Source: Syntrophaceae bacterium UBA6252
GTDB lineage: Bacteria > Desulfobacterota > Syntrophia > Syntrophales > UBA6807
DNA length: 16,843 bases
NCBI GenBank assembly: GCA_002441265.1
Contig: DJVQ01000055.1
Location: 4,033-20,875, forward strand
Reading direction: 5' to 3'
Of this stretch, positions 1 to 6,410 are shown one piece after another (within the stretch, counting starts at the first letter, position 1; every line of letters begins with the position of its first letter). The position numbers and the translations under genes are program-made. Below the pieces are notes generated by a model that saw only the letters and a program-made list of their open reading frames with translations, made no database searches and was not told the DNA's origin.

Positions 1-1372
1 ACTGGCCGACGCCGATCGACTTCGGGTCGATCTTGACGAGTTCCGCGAGGGGGTCCATCATGCGTCGGCCGATGGAAACGGAGCCGCGGACGGTGACGTC
101 CTCGCCGGGGAATTCCTCCCTGGCCGCCTGGGAGGCCGAATAGACGGAGGCCCCGCTTTCGTTCACCATGACGACGGGGATCCCGGGCGGAAGCGCCAGG
201 GATCGAAGAAAGGACTCCGTCTCCCGGCCTCCCGTTCCATTGCCCACGGCGATCGCCTCGATGTCGAAACGGAGGCACAGATCCCGGACCCTGTCCGCCG
301 CCTCCCGCCGGCTTTTTTCGGAGAGCAGGGGGTAGACCGTTTCATGGTGGAGGAGCTTCCCCTGGCGGTCCAGGCAGACGGCCTTGCAGCCCGTCCGGAA
401 GCCGGGGTCGAGGGCCAGGACGGACTTCTGTCCCAGCGGGGGGGCCAGGAGGAGCTGGCGGAGGTTCTCCGCGAACACCCGGATGGCCGTTTCGTCGGCC
501 TTCTTTTTTGTGGCAAGCCGCACCTCCGTTTCCAGGGAGCCCGAGAGAAGACGCCGGTAGCCGTCGCGGACCGCCGTCCGGACCTGCTCCGCCGCCTTCC
601 CGGTCCCCCGGACGAAAAGGGATTCCAGGACGGCGAGGGCGTCCTCCTCCGGCGGAAGCATACGGAGGGTCAGCATGTTTTCCCGTTCGCCCCGGCGCAT
701 GGCGAGGAGCCGGTGCGACGGGACGGAGGAAACCGGTTCCTGCCAGTCATAGTAGTCCCTGTATTTGGCCCCTTCCGTCTCCCTGTCGGGAACCACCCTG
801 GAGCGGACCGTTCCCCTGTCGAAGAAAAGGCGGCGGATCCGGTCCCTCGCTCCCCCGTCCTCGCTGATCTGTTCCGCGATGATGTCCCGGGCCCCGGCGA
901 GCGCCTCTTCCACCGATCCGACCTCCTTCGCGGGATCGACGAAGGAGGCCGCCTCCAGTTCGGGGTCTCCGCCCTCCTGGGCGAGGATCCAGGCGGCCAG
1001 AGGTTCGAGGCCCTTTTCCCGGGCGATCATGGCCCGGGTCCGCCGTTTGGGCCGGAAAGGCAGGTAGAGATCCTCCAGGACGGCCAGGGATTCCGCCGCG
1101 GAGATCTTCTCCTTCAGGTCGTCCGTCAGAAGATTCCTCTCCTCCAGGGATTTCAGGACGGCTTCCCTGCGGGTCTCCAGTTCGGCGAGCTTCTGCATGC
1201 GGTCCCGGACGGCGGCGACGGCGACCTCGTCCAGCGATCCGGTCATTTCCTTCCGGTAACGGGCAATAAAGGGGATCGTCGCTCCTTCCTCCAGGAGGCG
1301 GGCCGCCGCGCGGACCTGGGGTGCCCCGAGGCCGAGCTCCAGGGCGATTTTCTCGCATCTCGATTCGTCCAT
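1..1372 (-). CDS. tex: Tex family RNA-binding transcription accessory protein (C-terminal part beyond window)
   Basis: Reading leftward from the ATG at 1372, the frame stays open to the window edge and gives the first ~457 residues of a Tex/YhgF protein. The Tex N-terminal helical domain is recognisable (IPFIARYRKEMTGSLDE near residue 35, EDLYLPFRPKRRTRA near 103). The YqgF/RNase H-like domain starts near residue 315 (KSVLALDPGFRTGCKAV). The signature VNESGASVYSAS and the block MDPLAELVKIDPKSIGVGQ end the visible part. The helix-hairpin-helix and S1 RNA-binding domains of the ~700-750 residue family lie outside the window. An AAAAGGA Shine-Dalgarno about 10 bases upstream supports the start. 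Tex is a conserved cytoplasmic nucleic-acid-binding protein linked to transcription and RNA metabolism. It is divergent from the next gene, so it is transcribed separately. Identification is confident; the exact cellular role of the family is still loosely defined. Confidence 0.95.
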   Translation of the reverse strand, partial: MDESRCEKIALELGLGAPQVRAAARLLEEGATIPFIARYRKEMTGSLDEVAVAAVRDRMQKLAELETRREAVLKSLEERNLLTDDLKEKISAAESLAVLEDLYLPFRPKRRTRAMIAREKGLEPLAAWILAQEGGDPELEAASFVDPAKEVGSVEEALAGARDIIAEQISEDGGARDRIRRLFFDRGTVRSRVVPDRETEGAKYRDYYDWQEPVSSVPSHRLLAMRRGERENMLTLRMLPPEEDALAVLESLFVRGTGKAAEQVRTAVRDGYRRLLSGSLETEVRLATKKKADETAIRVFAENLRQLLLAPPLGQKSVLALDPGFRTGCKAVCLDRQGKLLHHETVYPLLSEKSRREAADRVRDLCLRFDIEAIAVGNGTGGRETESFLRSLALPPGIPVVMVNESGASVYSASQAAREEFPGEDVTVRGSVSIGRRMMDPLAELVKIDPKSIGVGQ

Positions 1373-1760
1373 GAAAAGGGTCGTCCTTTTTTCGGTTGGT
1401 TGCCCGGCGATTCCCTCTTTTCCCAACGGGTTGGGCCGTTCCGGGGAGTCGAACATACCACGGAAGGCGGGGGACGGCAATCCCCGCCGTCGCGGGGTCC
1501 CGGCACCCCTCGGCACGGGATCCTTCCGTGACCGGGAACGGGCGTCTCCCAGGCGATAGCCGGAGGCGATCCGCGGAATATAAAAATGCTTAATAAGAAT
1601 TAGACATATAACTAATACGAATGCTATAAAACACCGTACCCTGGCGGGTGTGGCTCCGGGAGCGCTTTCCCAAGGCTCGGGAGAAGAGAAGGATCCGCCG
1701 GGAGCGGGCAAAAGGGGCGCCTTTCCGGCGACCCCGTTTCCAGGGAGAAAGGAGAGCATC
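1373..1760. other. Divergent intergenic region between tex and the reductase
   Basis: This gap of almost 390 bases holds no convincing gene. The tex-proximal part is GC-rich. It contains a hairpin (GGCGGGG at 1466-1472 with CCCCGCC at 1482-1488) and a perfect 9-base inverted pair, CACGGAAGG at 1459-1467 with CCTTCCGTG at 1522-1530. From 1577 to 1632 there is an abrupt AT-rich island, unlike the surroundings, which carries the best promoter candidate for the rightward genes. No clear leftward promoter for tex was recognised. Confidence 0.6.
1601..1630 (+). promoter_or_regulatory. Candidate sigma70 promoter for the reductase-activator-tRNA-Sec-selB cluster
   Basis: TAGACA at 1601-1606 matches 5 of 6 bases of the -35 consensus. 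It is separated by 18 bases from TATAAA at 1625-1630, which has an upstream TG at 1622-1623 (extended -10). It lies in an AT-rich island in otherwise GC-rich DNA, about 130 bases before the reductase start codon. Transcription start is not proven. Confidence 0.5.
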
Positions 1761-3038
1761 ATGGGTGAGGATTATCGCGGCATGTGGCGGGACCTGGGAC
1801 TTGACCTGGCCGCCCACGACGTCCTTCTGGGAGTTCTGGGGAACGCCTACCGGGACATTTTCCTGTCGCAGAAGAATCGTCCCGAGGGGATGGCCTATTT
1901 CGATTTCGTCATGAGCGAGGTCCACGGGCTGCGCATCCGGGAGCTTCTGGACGAGAAGAAGAGCGGGCGTAAAATCATCGGGTCCTACTGCGTCTTCGTG
2001 CCGGAGGAGATCGTCCTCGCAGCGAACGCCAGCCTGGTGGGGCTGTGCTCGGGAGCCGATTTCGCCATGGAGGAGGTGGAGAGGCTGCTGCCCCGCAACA
2101 CCTGTCCCCTCATCAAATCGTCCTTCGGGTTCAAGCTCGGCCGGGTCTGCCCCTATCTGGAAAGCGCGGACATGGTCGTCGGGGAAAACACGTGCGACGG
2201 CAAGAAGAAGGCTTATGAAACCCTGGGCGGCCTGGTGGGGAACCTCCACGTGATGGATCTGCCCCAGGTCAAGTCGGTGCAGGGACGGGCACTCCTGAAG
2301 GCGGAATACGAACGTTTCAGGGCCGCCGCGGAGAAACTTACCGGCGTTCCCGTCACGGCGGAAACGCTGAAAAAGGCGATCAAGACGGTGAACGCCAAGC
2401 GCGCCGCGATTCATTGCCTTTCGTCCCTCCGCAGGGCCGATCCCGCTCCCATCTCCGGGCTGGACGCGCTTCTGGCCAATCAGGTGTTCTTCTACGACAA
2501 TCCGGCGCGGTTTACCGATTCGGTGAACGGGATCTGCGACGAACTGGAGCGGCGGATTGCTGAAAAGAAGGGCGCTTTCCCCGGGAAAACGCCCCGCATC
2601 CTTCTGTCCGGCTGTCCCCAGGCGGTTCCCAACTGGAAGCTGCCCTTCCTCGTGGAAACGTCCGGCGCGGTCATCGTGGGCGAGGAGTCCTGCGTGGGGG
2701 AACGGGGCACCCGGAACCTCACGGATGATTCCGGGGAGACGGTGGAGGAGATGATGGAGGCCATCGTGGATCGTTATTTCCAGGTGGACTGCGCCATTTT
2801 CACGCCCAACCCGGACCGTCTCGGCCACATCCGGGAAATGGCCGCCGCCTGCGGGGCGGACGGCGTGATCCACTACGGCCTGCAATTCTGCCAGCCCTAC
2901 CTGATGGAATCCATTCCCGTCGAAACGGCCCTGGAGAAAGAGGGTATTCCGACCCTGCGCATCGAGACCGATTACGGCATGGAGGACGCGGGACAGCTGA
3001 AGACGCGGATACAGGCTTTCATCGAGCAACTGAGATAG
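1761..3038 (+). CDS. Double-cubane-cluster-type anaerobic reductase (2-hydroxyacyl-CoA dehydratase D superfamily, YjiM-like)
   Basis: This 425-residue protein belongs to the HgdB/FgdD superfamily. The single-subunit layout and motifs match the double-cubane cluster protein branch rather than a two-subunit dehydratase. Twelve or so cysteines include those in the conserved motifs NTCPLIKSSFGF (C115), GRVCPYLESADMVVGENTCDGKKK (C130, C145), LSGCPQAVPNWKLP (C285), VGEESCVGERGTRNLTDDSG (C311), QVDCAIF (C344) and YGLQFCQPY (C377). Characterised relatives hold an [8Fe-9S] double-cubane and reduce small molecules at low potential after ATP-driven electron transfer from a dedicated activator. The physiological substrate of most is unknown, and I do not assign one here. 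The start is ATG 1761, six bases after AAAGGAG; an in-frame ATG at 1650 gives a non-conserved basic extension without a ribosome site. The activator gene follows after 13 bases, so the two are almost certainly co-expressed. Confidence 0.88.
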   Translation: MGEDYRGMWRDLGLDLAAHDVLLGVLGNAYRDIFLSQKNRPEGMAYFDFVMSEVHGLRIRELLDEKKSGRKIIGSYCVFVPEEIVLAANASLVGLCSGADFAMEEVERLLPRNTCPLIKSSFGFKLGRVCPYLESADMVVGENTCDGKKKAYETLGGLVGNLHVMDLPQVKSVQGRALLKAEYERFRAAAEKLTGVPVTAETLKKAIKTVNAKRAAIHCLSSLRRADPAPISGLDALLANQVFFYDNPARFTDSVNGICDELERRIAEKKGAFPGKTPRILLSGCPQAVPNWKLPFLVETSGAVIVGEESCVGERGTRNLTDDSGETVEEMMEAIVDRYFQVDCAIFTPNPDRLGHIREMAAACGADGVIHYGLQFCQPYLMESIPVETALEKEGIPTLRIETDYGMEDAGQLKTRIQAFIEQLR

Positions 3039-3051
3039 CCTGCTGGCCGTC

Positions 3052-3939
3052 ATGGAAAGCATGCTTTTCGCAGGGATCGACATCGGTTCGCGGACCATCG
3101 AACTCGTCGTGCTCGACGGCGGGGGAGGAATCGTCCACAGCCTTCAGGCGGACTCCGGTTTCGATCCCCTGGCGGAGGCGGGAAAGCTCATGGAGGGCGT
3201 CGTCTGGGACCGTATCGTGGCCACCGGCTACGGCCGGGGCCTGTTCGAGATCGCCTACGATGCGCCCACGGTCACGGAGATCCTGGCCCATGCCCGGGGT
3301 GCCCGGGCCTTCTTTCCCCATGCCGGGACGGTGCTCGACATCGGCGGGCAGGACAGCAAGGCCATCGCCCTCACCGAAGACGGCCGCGTGAAAAAGTTCG
3401 AAATGAACGACCGCTGCGCCGCGGGCACGGGGAAATTTCTGGAGGTCATGGCCGGCACGCTGGGGTTCGACATGGACACGTTCGGCCGGGAATCCCTGCT
3501 CGCGGAAAGGGAGCTTCATATTTCGAGCATGTGCACGGTATTCGCCGAATCGGAGGTTACCTCCCTCATCGCCCGTGGGCATGACCGCCGGGAAATCGCC
3601 AGGGGGCTGCACCTGAGCGTCGTCCGCCGGGTCGCCGGCATGCTCGGCCGCGTCTCTCCGGCGGGAGACATCGTCTTCACCGGAGGGGTGGCGCGAAACC
3701 CGGGCATGTGCGACCTCCTGGAGGAAAAACTGGGCCGGCGCATTCTTGTTCCCTCCGGCCCCCAGTTCGCGGGCGCCCTCGGCGCGGCCCTCCTGGCCGG
3801 GGAAGATCGGTTCGACCGTGGCAATGGGCGGGCAGCGACGGGGGAGCGGACGAATCCCCCCATGGGCGGGACGGTGTCGGGAGTCAGGGGCAATGGTGCT
3901 GGGCACCCCGCGGACTTCAAATCCGCCGGCCTCGTCTGA
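3052..3939 (+). CDS. ATP-dependent activator of the reductase (BadF/BadG/HgdC ATPase family, YjiL-like)
   Basis: An ASKHA-fold ATPase that injects low-potential electrons into the upstream iron-sulfur reductase at the cost of ATP. Visible motifs are the phosphate-1 loop GIDIGSRTIE (residues 8-17), LDIGGQDSKAI (95-105), NDRCAAGTGKFLE with C122, SSMCTVFAESEV with C161, and the adenosine motif FTGGVARNPGMC (209-220). In HgdC-type homodimers, cysteines equivalent to C122 and C161 bind one [4Fe-4S] between the subunits. The family core ends at about residue 250 (GALGAALLAG). The remaining 45 residues are Gly/Arg-rich and look unlike conserved protein. The last 17 codons and the stop lie inside the tRNA-Sec gene, suggesting loss of the original stop. 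A GGGGGA/TCCCCC hairpin (3840-3860) sits in this tail. An alternative start is ATG 3061; neither start has a good Shine-Dalgarno, so translational coupling to the reductase is likely. Confidence 0.85.
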   Translation: MESMLFAGIDIGSRTIELVVLDGGGGIVHSLQADSGFDPLAEAGKLMEGVVWDRIVATGYGRGLFEIAYDAPTVTEILAHARGARAFFPHAGTVLDIGGQDSKAIALTEDGRVKKFEMNDRCAAGTGKFLEVMAGTLGFDMDTFGRESLLAERELHISSMCTVFAESEVTSLIARGHDRREIARGLHLSVVRRVAGMLGRVSPAGDIVFTGGVARNPGMCDLLEEKLGRRILVPSGPQFAGALGAALLAGEDRFDRGNGRAATGERTNPPMGGTVSGVRGNGAGHPADFKSAGLV

Positions 3940-3977
3940 ACCACGAGGAGGAGGTTCGATTCCCCTTGCCCCTTCCA
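3886..3977 (+). tRNA. selC: Selenocysteine tRNA, anticodon TCA
   Basis: The acceptor strand AGGGGCAA (3886-3893) pairs perfectly with TTGCCCCT (3966-3973), followed by T and an encoded CCA (3975-3977). The anticodon arm is GCGGA-CTTCAAA-TCCGC (3910-3926), with anticodon TCA at 3917-3919. A long variable arm (CCTCGT 3930-3935 with ACGAGG 3943-3948) and a short-looped D arm (GGTG/CACC, 3895-3907) are typical of tRNA-Sec. The T loop is TTCGATT (3955-3961). The T stem GGAGG/CCCCT has one A-C mismatch and a G-T pair. The acceptor plus T stem totals 12 pairs rather than the 13 of textbook bacterial tRNA-Sec. The gene overlaps the 3' end of the activator reading frame and lies 65 bases before selB, which independently supports its identity. 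The ends may be off by a base or two. Confidence 0.88.
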
Positions 3978-4042
3978 TTTCATCGGACAATCCTTCCTGC
4001 CGGGGCCCCGTCCCCCTGTCCGCATCGGAATTCCGGGAAACG

Positions 4043-5965
4043 ATGAACGCGGGAAAATATCTCACCGTCGGGATCGCCGGCCATGTCGATCACGGCAAGA
4101 CGACGCTGGTCCGTCATCTGGCGGGCGTCGACACGGACCGGATGAAGGAGGAGAAAAGGCGCGGCCTTTCCATGGAATCGGGCGTCGCCCCGCTCCTCCT
4201 TCCGTCGGGCGCCAGGATCGGGCTCATCGACGTTCCCGGCCACACCGATTTCATGAAGAACACCCTCCGGGGGCTGAGCGCCGTGGACGCCGCCGTCCTC
4301 ATCGTCGCCGCCGACGACGGCGTCATGCCCCAGACGCGGGAGCACCTGTGGCTGCTCCGCTATCTGGGCGTCCGGTCCGGTTTCATCGTTCTCAGCAAGG
4401 TCGATCTGGTGGACCGGGAGACCGCCGAATTCGCTTCCCTGGAAATCCAGGAGCTGGTTGAAGGCACTTTCCTGGAGGGAAGTCCCATCCTTCCTTTTTC
4501 CGGTTTCGACGGCGGGGGCCTTGCCGAAATCGTGGCCGCCCTCGAAACGCTCGCGGAGAGGACCCGGCCGGAAAAGGGGACCGGGCTCCCGTTCAGGCTC
4601 TTCATCGACCAGATCCGGATATTCAAGGGATTCGGCACCGTCGTGAGCGGCACCGTGCTTTCCGGTTCTGTCCGCAAGGGGGACAGGGTGGCGCTCCTTC
4701 CGGCGGGGGACGTCCTCCGGGTCCGATCCATCGAAACCCATCATGATGCCGTCGAGGCGGCGGGGGCGGGCTTTCGGGTCGGCATGAGCCTTCAAGGCGG
4801 TTTTTCGAAGGGGATCTCCCGGGGGATGGTCCTGGCCGAACCGGGGTCCCTTTCCGGCGCGACGATGCTGAACGTGGAACTTCATATCATTCCCGGGGCG
4901 CCGCAGGCTCTGAAAACGGGGATGCGGGTCAGGGTGTGCCTCGGCACTGCCCTGACGGGGGCCCTGGCGGTGGTGATCGGCGGAGAGGAGATCCCGCCTG
5001 GGGAAAAGGGTCTCGCCCAGCTCCGGCTGGCCGATCCTCTGGGCGCGCTGCCCCGGGACCGGTTCGTGATCCTTCCGATGAACGTTCACCGGATCCTGGG
5101 CGGGGGGAGGGTCCTGGAGACGACGGGCGTCAAATTCCGCCGGGTCCACGGCGACCGGCTGGTTCCCATCCTGAGGGCCCTCCAGTCGGGGGACACCGGC
5201 CGGACGATTTCGGCCGTCCTGTCGGCGCACCCGGAACGGATTCTCGCTCCCGGTGATCTCGCCCCGCTCACGGGGATCTCCCGCGCAACGATCGAGGGGG
5301 AACTGGAAAAAGGGGTGTCGGAAGGCCTGCTCGTCCGGATTTCGGAGGGGCGCTACGGAAGCGCCGCCCACGCCGCGAGGGTGAAGGATTCCCTTCCGGG
5401 CATCGTGGAAAGCGCGCTGGGAAACGGCATCGTGAAGGAATGCGAGACGGCGGCGTCCATTGCATCGCTGCTGGGGCGTTCCGTGGACCCCGTTCTCCTG
5501 GAACGGCTCTTGGGGGAGCTGGTCCGGGAAGGGAGACTGGCGGCCGGGAAGAGGGGATTCGCGACGCCGGCCTTTCTTCAACGGCAGGCGGCGCTCCGGG
5601 AGATCGTGGGCAGGGAAGTCATGGCCGTCCTGGAGGAGTGCGGGATCGTTCCCGCCACCCTCCACGGCATTCTCGACCGGTTCCGGGGTGTCCGGAACCA
5701 GGATGAAATTCTGGCGGTGCTGGGATTTCTCGTCCGGCAGGGGGACGTCGTTCCCCTGTCGAACGAAAGGTACCTCTCCGCCCGGGCCCTGGACCGGATC
5801 AAGGAACGGGTCCGCGAACGGATCGAGGCGCACGGCTCCATGACGCCCCGGGACTGCGGGGACGTCCTCGGATACGGCCGGATGATCGGTCTCCCCATAC
5901 TGGAGTATCTCGATTCCGTGGGGTTCACCGTCCGGGAGGGGAATGAGCGGTTCCTGAAAGGGTGA
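4043..5965 (+). CDS. selB: Selenocysteine-specific translation elongation factor SelB
   Basis: A 640-residue GTPase that delivers Sec-tRNA to UGA codons marked by a downstream SECIS hairpin. The N-terminal EF-Tu-like part has GHVDHGKT (residues 13-20, G1), RGLSM (40-44, G2), DVPGH (63-67, G3) and SKVD (118-121, G4). Domains II and III follow (FRLFIDQIRIFKGFGTVVSGTVLSG near 197-221). The C-terminal ~250 residues carry the winged-helix repeats that read SECIS RNA in bacterial SelB, ending LDSVGFTVREGNERFLKG. Length is normal for the family. The frame is open back to 3746, but that stretch runs through the tRNA-Sec gene and is not conserved protein. ATG 4043, directly before MNAGKYLTVGIAGHVDHGKT, is chosen despite a weak GGGAAA ribosome site. 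Position right after tRNA-Sec implies co-transcription. Confidence 0.97.
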   Translation: MNAGKYLTVGIAGHVDHGKTTLVRHLAGVDTDRMKEEKRRGLSMESGVAPLLLPSGARIGLIDVPGHTDFMKNTLRGLSAVDAAVLIVAADDGVMPQTREHLWLLRYLGVRSGFIVLSKVDLVDRETAEFASLEIQELVEGTFLEGSPILPFSGFDGGGLAEIVAALETLAERTRPEKGTGLPFRLFIDQIRIFKGFGTVVSGTVLSGSVRKGDRVALLPAGDVLRVRSIETHHDAVEAAGAGFRVGMSLQGGFSKGISRGMVLAEPGSLSGATMLNVELHIIPGAPQALKTGMRVRVCLGTALTGALAVVIGGEEIPPGEKGLAQLRLADPLGALPRDRFVILPMNVHRILGGGRVLETTGVKFRRVHGDRLVPILRALQSGDTGRTISAVLSAHPERILAPGDLAPLTGISRATIEGELEKGVSEGLLVRISEGRYGSAAHAARVKDSLPGIVESALGNGIVKECETAASIASLLGRSVDPVLLERLLGELVREGRLAAGKRGFATPAFLQRQAALREIVGREVMAVLEECGIVPATLHGILDRFRGVRNQDEILAVLGFLVRQGDVVPLSNERYLSARALDRIKERVRERIEAHGSMTPRDCGDVLGYGRMIGLPILEYLDSVGFTVREGNERFLKG

Positions 5966-5974
5966 CGGGAATTC

Positions 5975-5993
5975 AGCGGACCGACGGTCCGCT
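5975..5993. terminator. Symmetrical hairpin between convergent selB and the selenoprotein gene
   Basis: AGCGGACC (5975-5982) and GGTCCGCT (5986-5993) form a perfect 8-base stem with a three-base loop, ten bases after the selB stop and twelve beyond the facing gene's stop. There is no T tract on either side, so strict intrinsic termination is uncertain. The convergent position suggests a shared transcript-end structure. Confidence 0.5.
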
Positions 5994-6004
5994 CGTCAGA
6001 TGCC

Positions 6005-6211
6005 TCAGGTTCCGCCGTAGCCGATCCGGACCTTGCCTTCCTCCAAGATGACCGGTACTTTCCGGGCCCCGCCGGAGAGTTTGAGCATCTCCCCCAGGTC
6101 GGAGCCGCTTTTCCGGACGTCCCTGTAAACCGCTTCGTTTCCGAAAGCCTTCCTGGCTTCAGCGGTATACTCTCAGCCGTCCTTCCCGTAAATGATCACC
6201 TTGTTTTCCAC
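6005..6211 (-). CDS. Small glutaredoxin-like selenoprotein with in-frame TGA (Sec13)
   Basis: Read leftward from GTG 6211, the frame encodes 68 residues if the TGA at 6173-6175 is read as selenocysteine. The N-terminus is (M)ENKVIIYGKDG-U-EYT. The context is that of the glutaredoxin active site (strand-YGKDG-C-x-x-C), with U13 in place of the first cysteine and Thr in place of the second. Downstream are VYRDV, the thioredoxin-fold cis-proline motif KVPVILEEGKV, and a closing IGYGG. The stop is TGA at 6005-6007. AGGAGG (6218-6223) lies six bases before the GTG, a good promoter precedes it, and a SECIS-like hairpin follows the internal TGA. It resembles the group NCBI calls Uxx-star glutaredoxin-like (seleno)proteins; this is from memory, and no search was run. 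Likely a cytoplasmic thiol/selenol redox protein with unknown partner. Adjacent selB and tRNA-Sec make Sec insertion far more likely than a nonsense mutation. Confidence 0.88.
6129..6172 (-). promoter_or_regulatory. Bacterial SECIS-like element within the selenoprotein mRNA
   Basis: In the mRNA sense, the TGA is followed by 15-18 bases and then a hairpin GAAGCC-AGGAA-GGCTTTC (one bulged U) whose apical loop carries GG. An outer stem ACCGCT (6161-6166) pairs with AGCGGT (6129-6134), leaving an unpaired stretch on the 3' side. The spacing and the loop guanines fit what SelB needs in bacterial SECIS elements. Folding was by eye only. Confidence 0.7.
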
Positions 6212-6238
6212 GGGCGTCCTCCTATTTCCGTTTGGAAT

Positions 6239-6267
6239 ACTCTATCCCTTCCCATTCCCGTTGTCAA
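6239..6267 (-). promoter_or_regulatory. Sigma70 promoter of the selenoprotein gene
   Basis: On the leftward strand a perfect TTGACA (6262-6267) is followed after exactly 17 bases by TAGAGT (6239-6244, 4 of 6 to TATAAT). The start site would fall about 20 bases before the GTG, leaving just room for the AGGAGG site. This is one of the best consensus promoters in the window. Confidence 0.7.
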
Positions 6268-6410
6268 AACGAAAGCGCCTTTGCCCGGGAGCCCTCCTCA
6301 AGTTCCCCGCCGTTTTTCCCGATAGAGGATTCAGAACCCCTGCGCCCCGGCCGGGGGAAGGGAAGGCCGATGCCGTTCCTCCCGCCGGAGGACCGAGAGG
6401 AGAAACGTTC

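Noticed and set aside
344..1531. Long rightward open frame (395 codons)
   Set aside because: It lies antisense to tex, has Gly/Pro/Arg-rich composition and no conserved motif; it results from high GC at third positions of tex.
1590..3098. 502-codon leftward frame opposite the double-cubane reductase
   Set aside because: The opposite strand encodes a clearly conserved family; this frame is a shadow.
3746..4042. Upstream extension of selB
   Set aside because: It overlaps the activator and the tRNA-Sec gene and has no SelB-like sequence; the GTPase domain starts right after ATG 4043.
3980..5833. 617-codon leftward frame opposite selB
   Set aside because: Antisense to a confidently identified SelB; composition is typical of a shadow.
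6005..6211. Pseudogene with a nonsense mutation instead of a selenoprotein
   Set aside because: The TGA is at the redox-active position, SD and promoter are intact, the frame is otherwise open, a SECIS-like hairpin follows, and selB and tRNA-Sec are adjacent.
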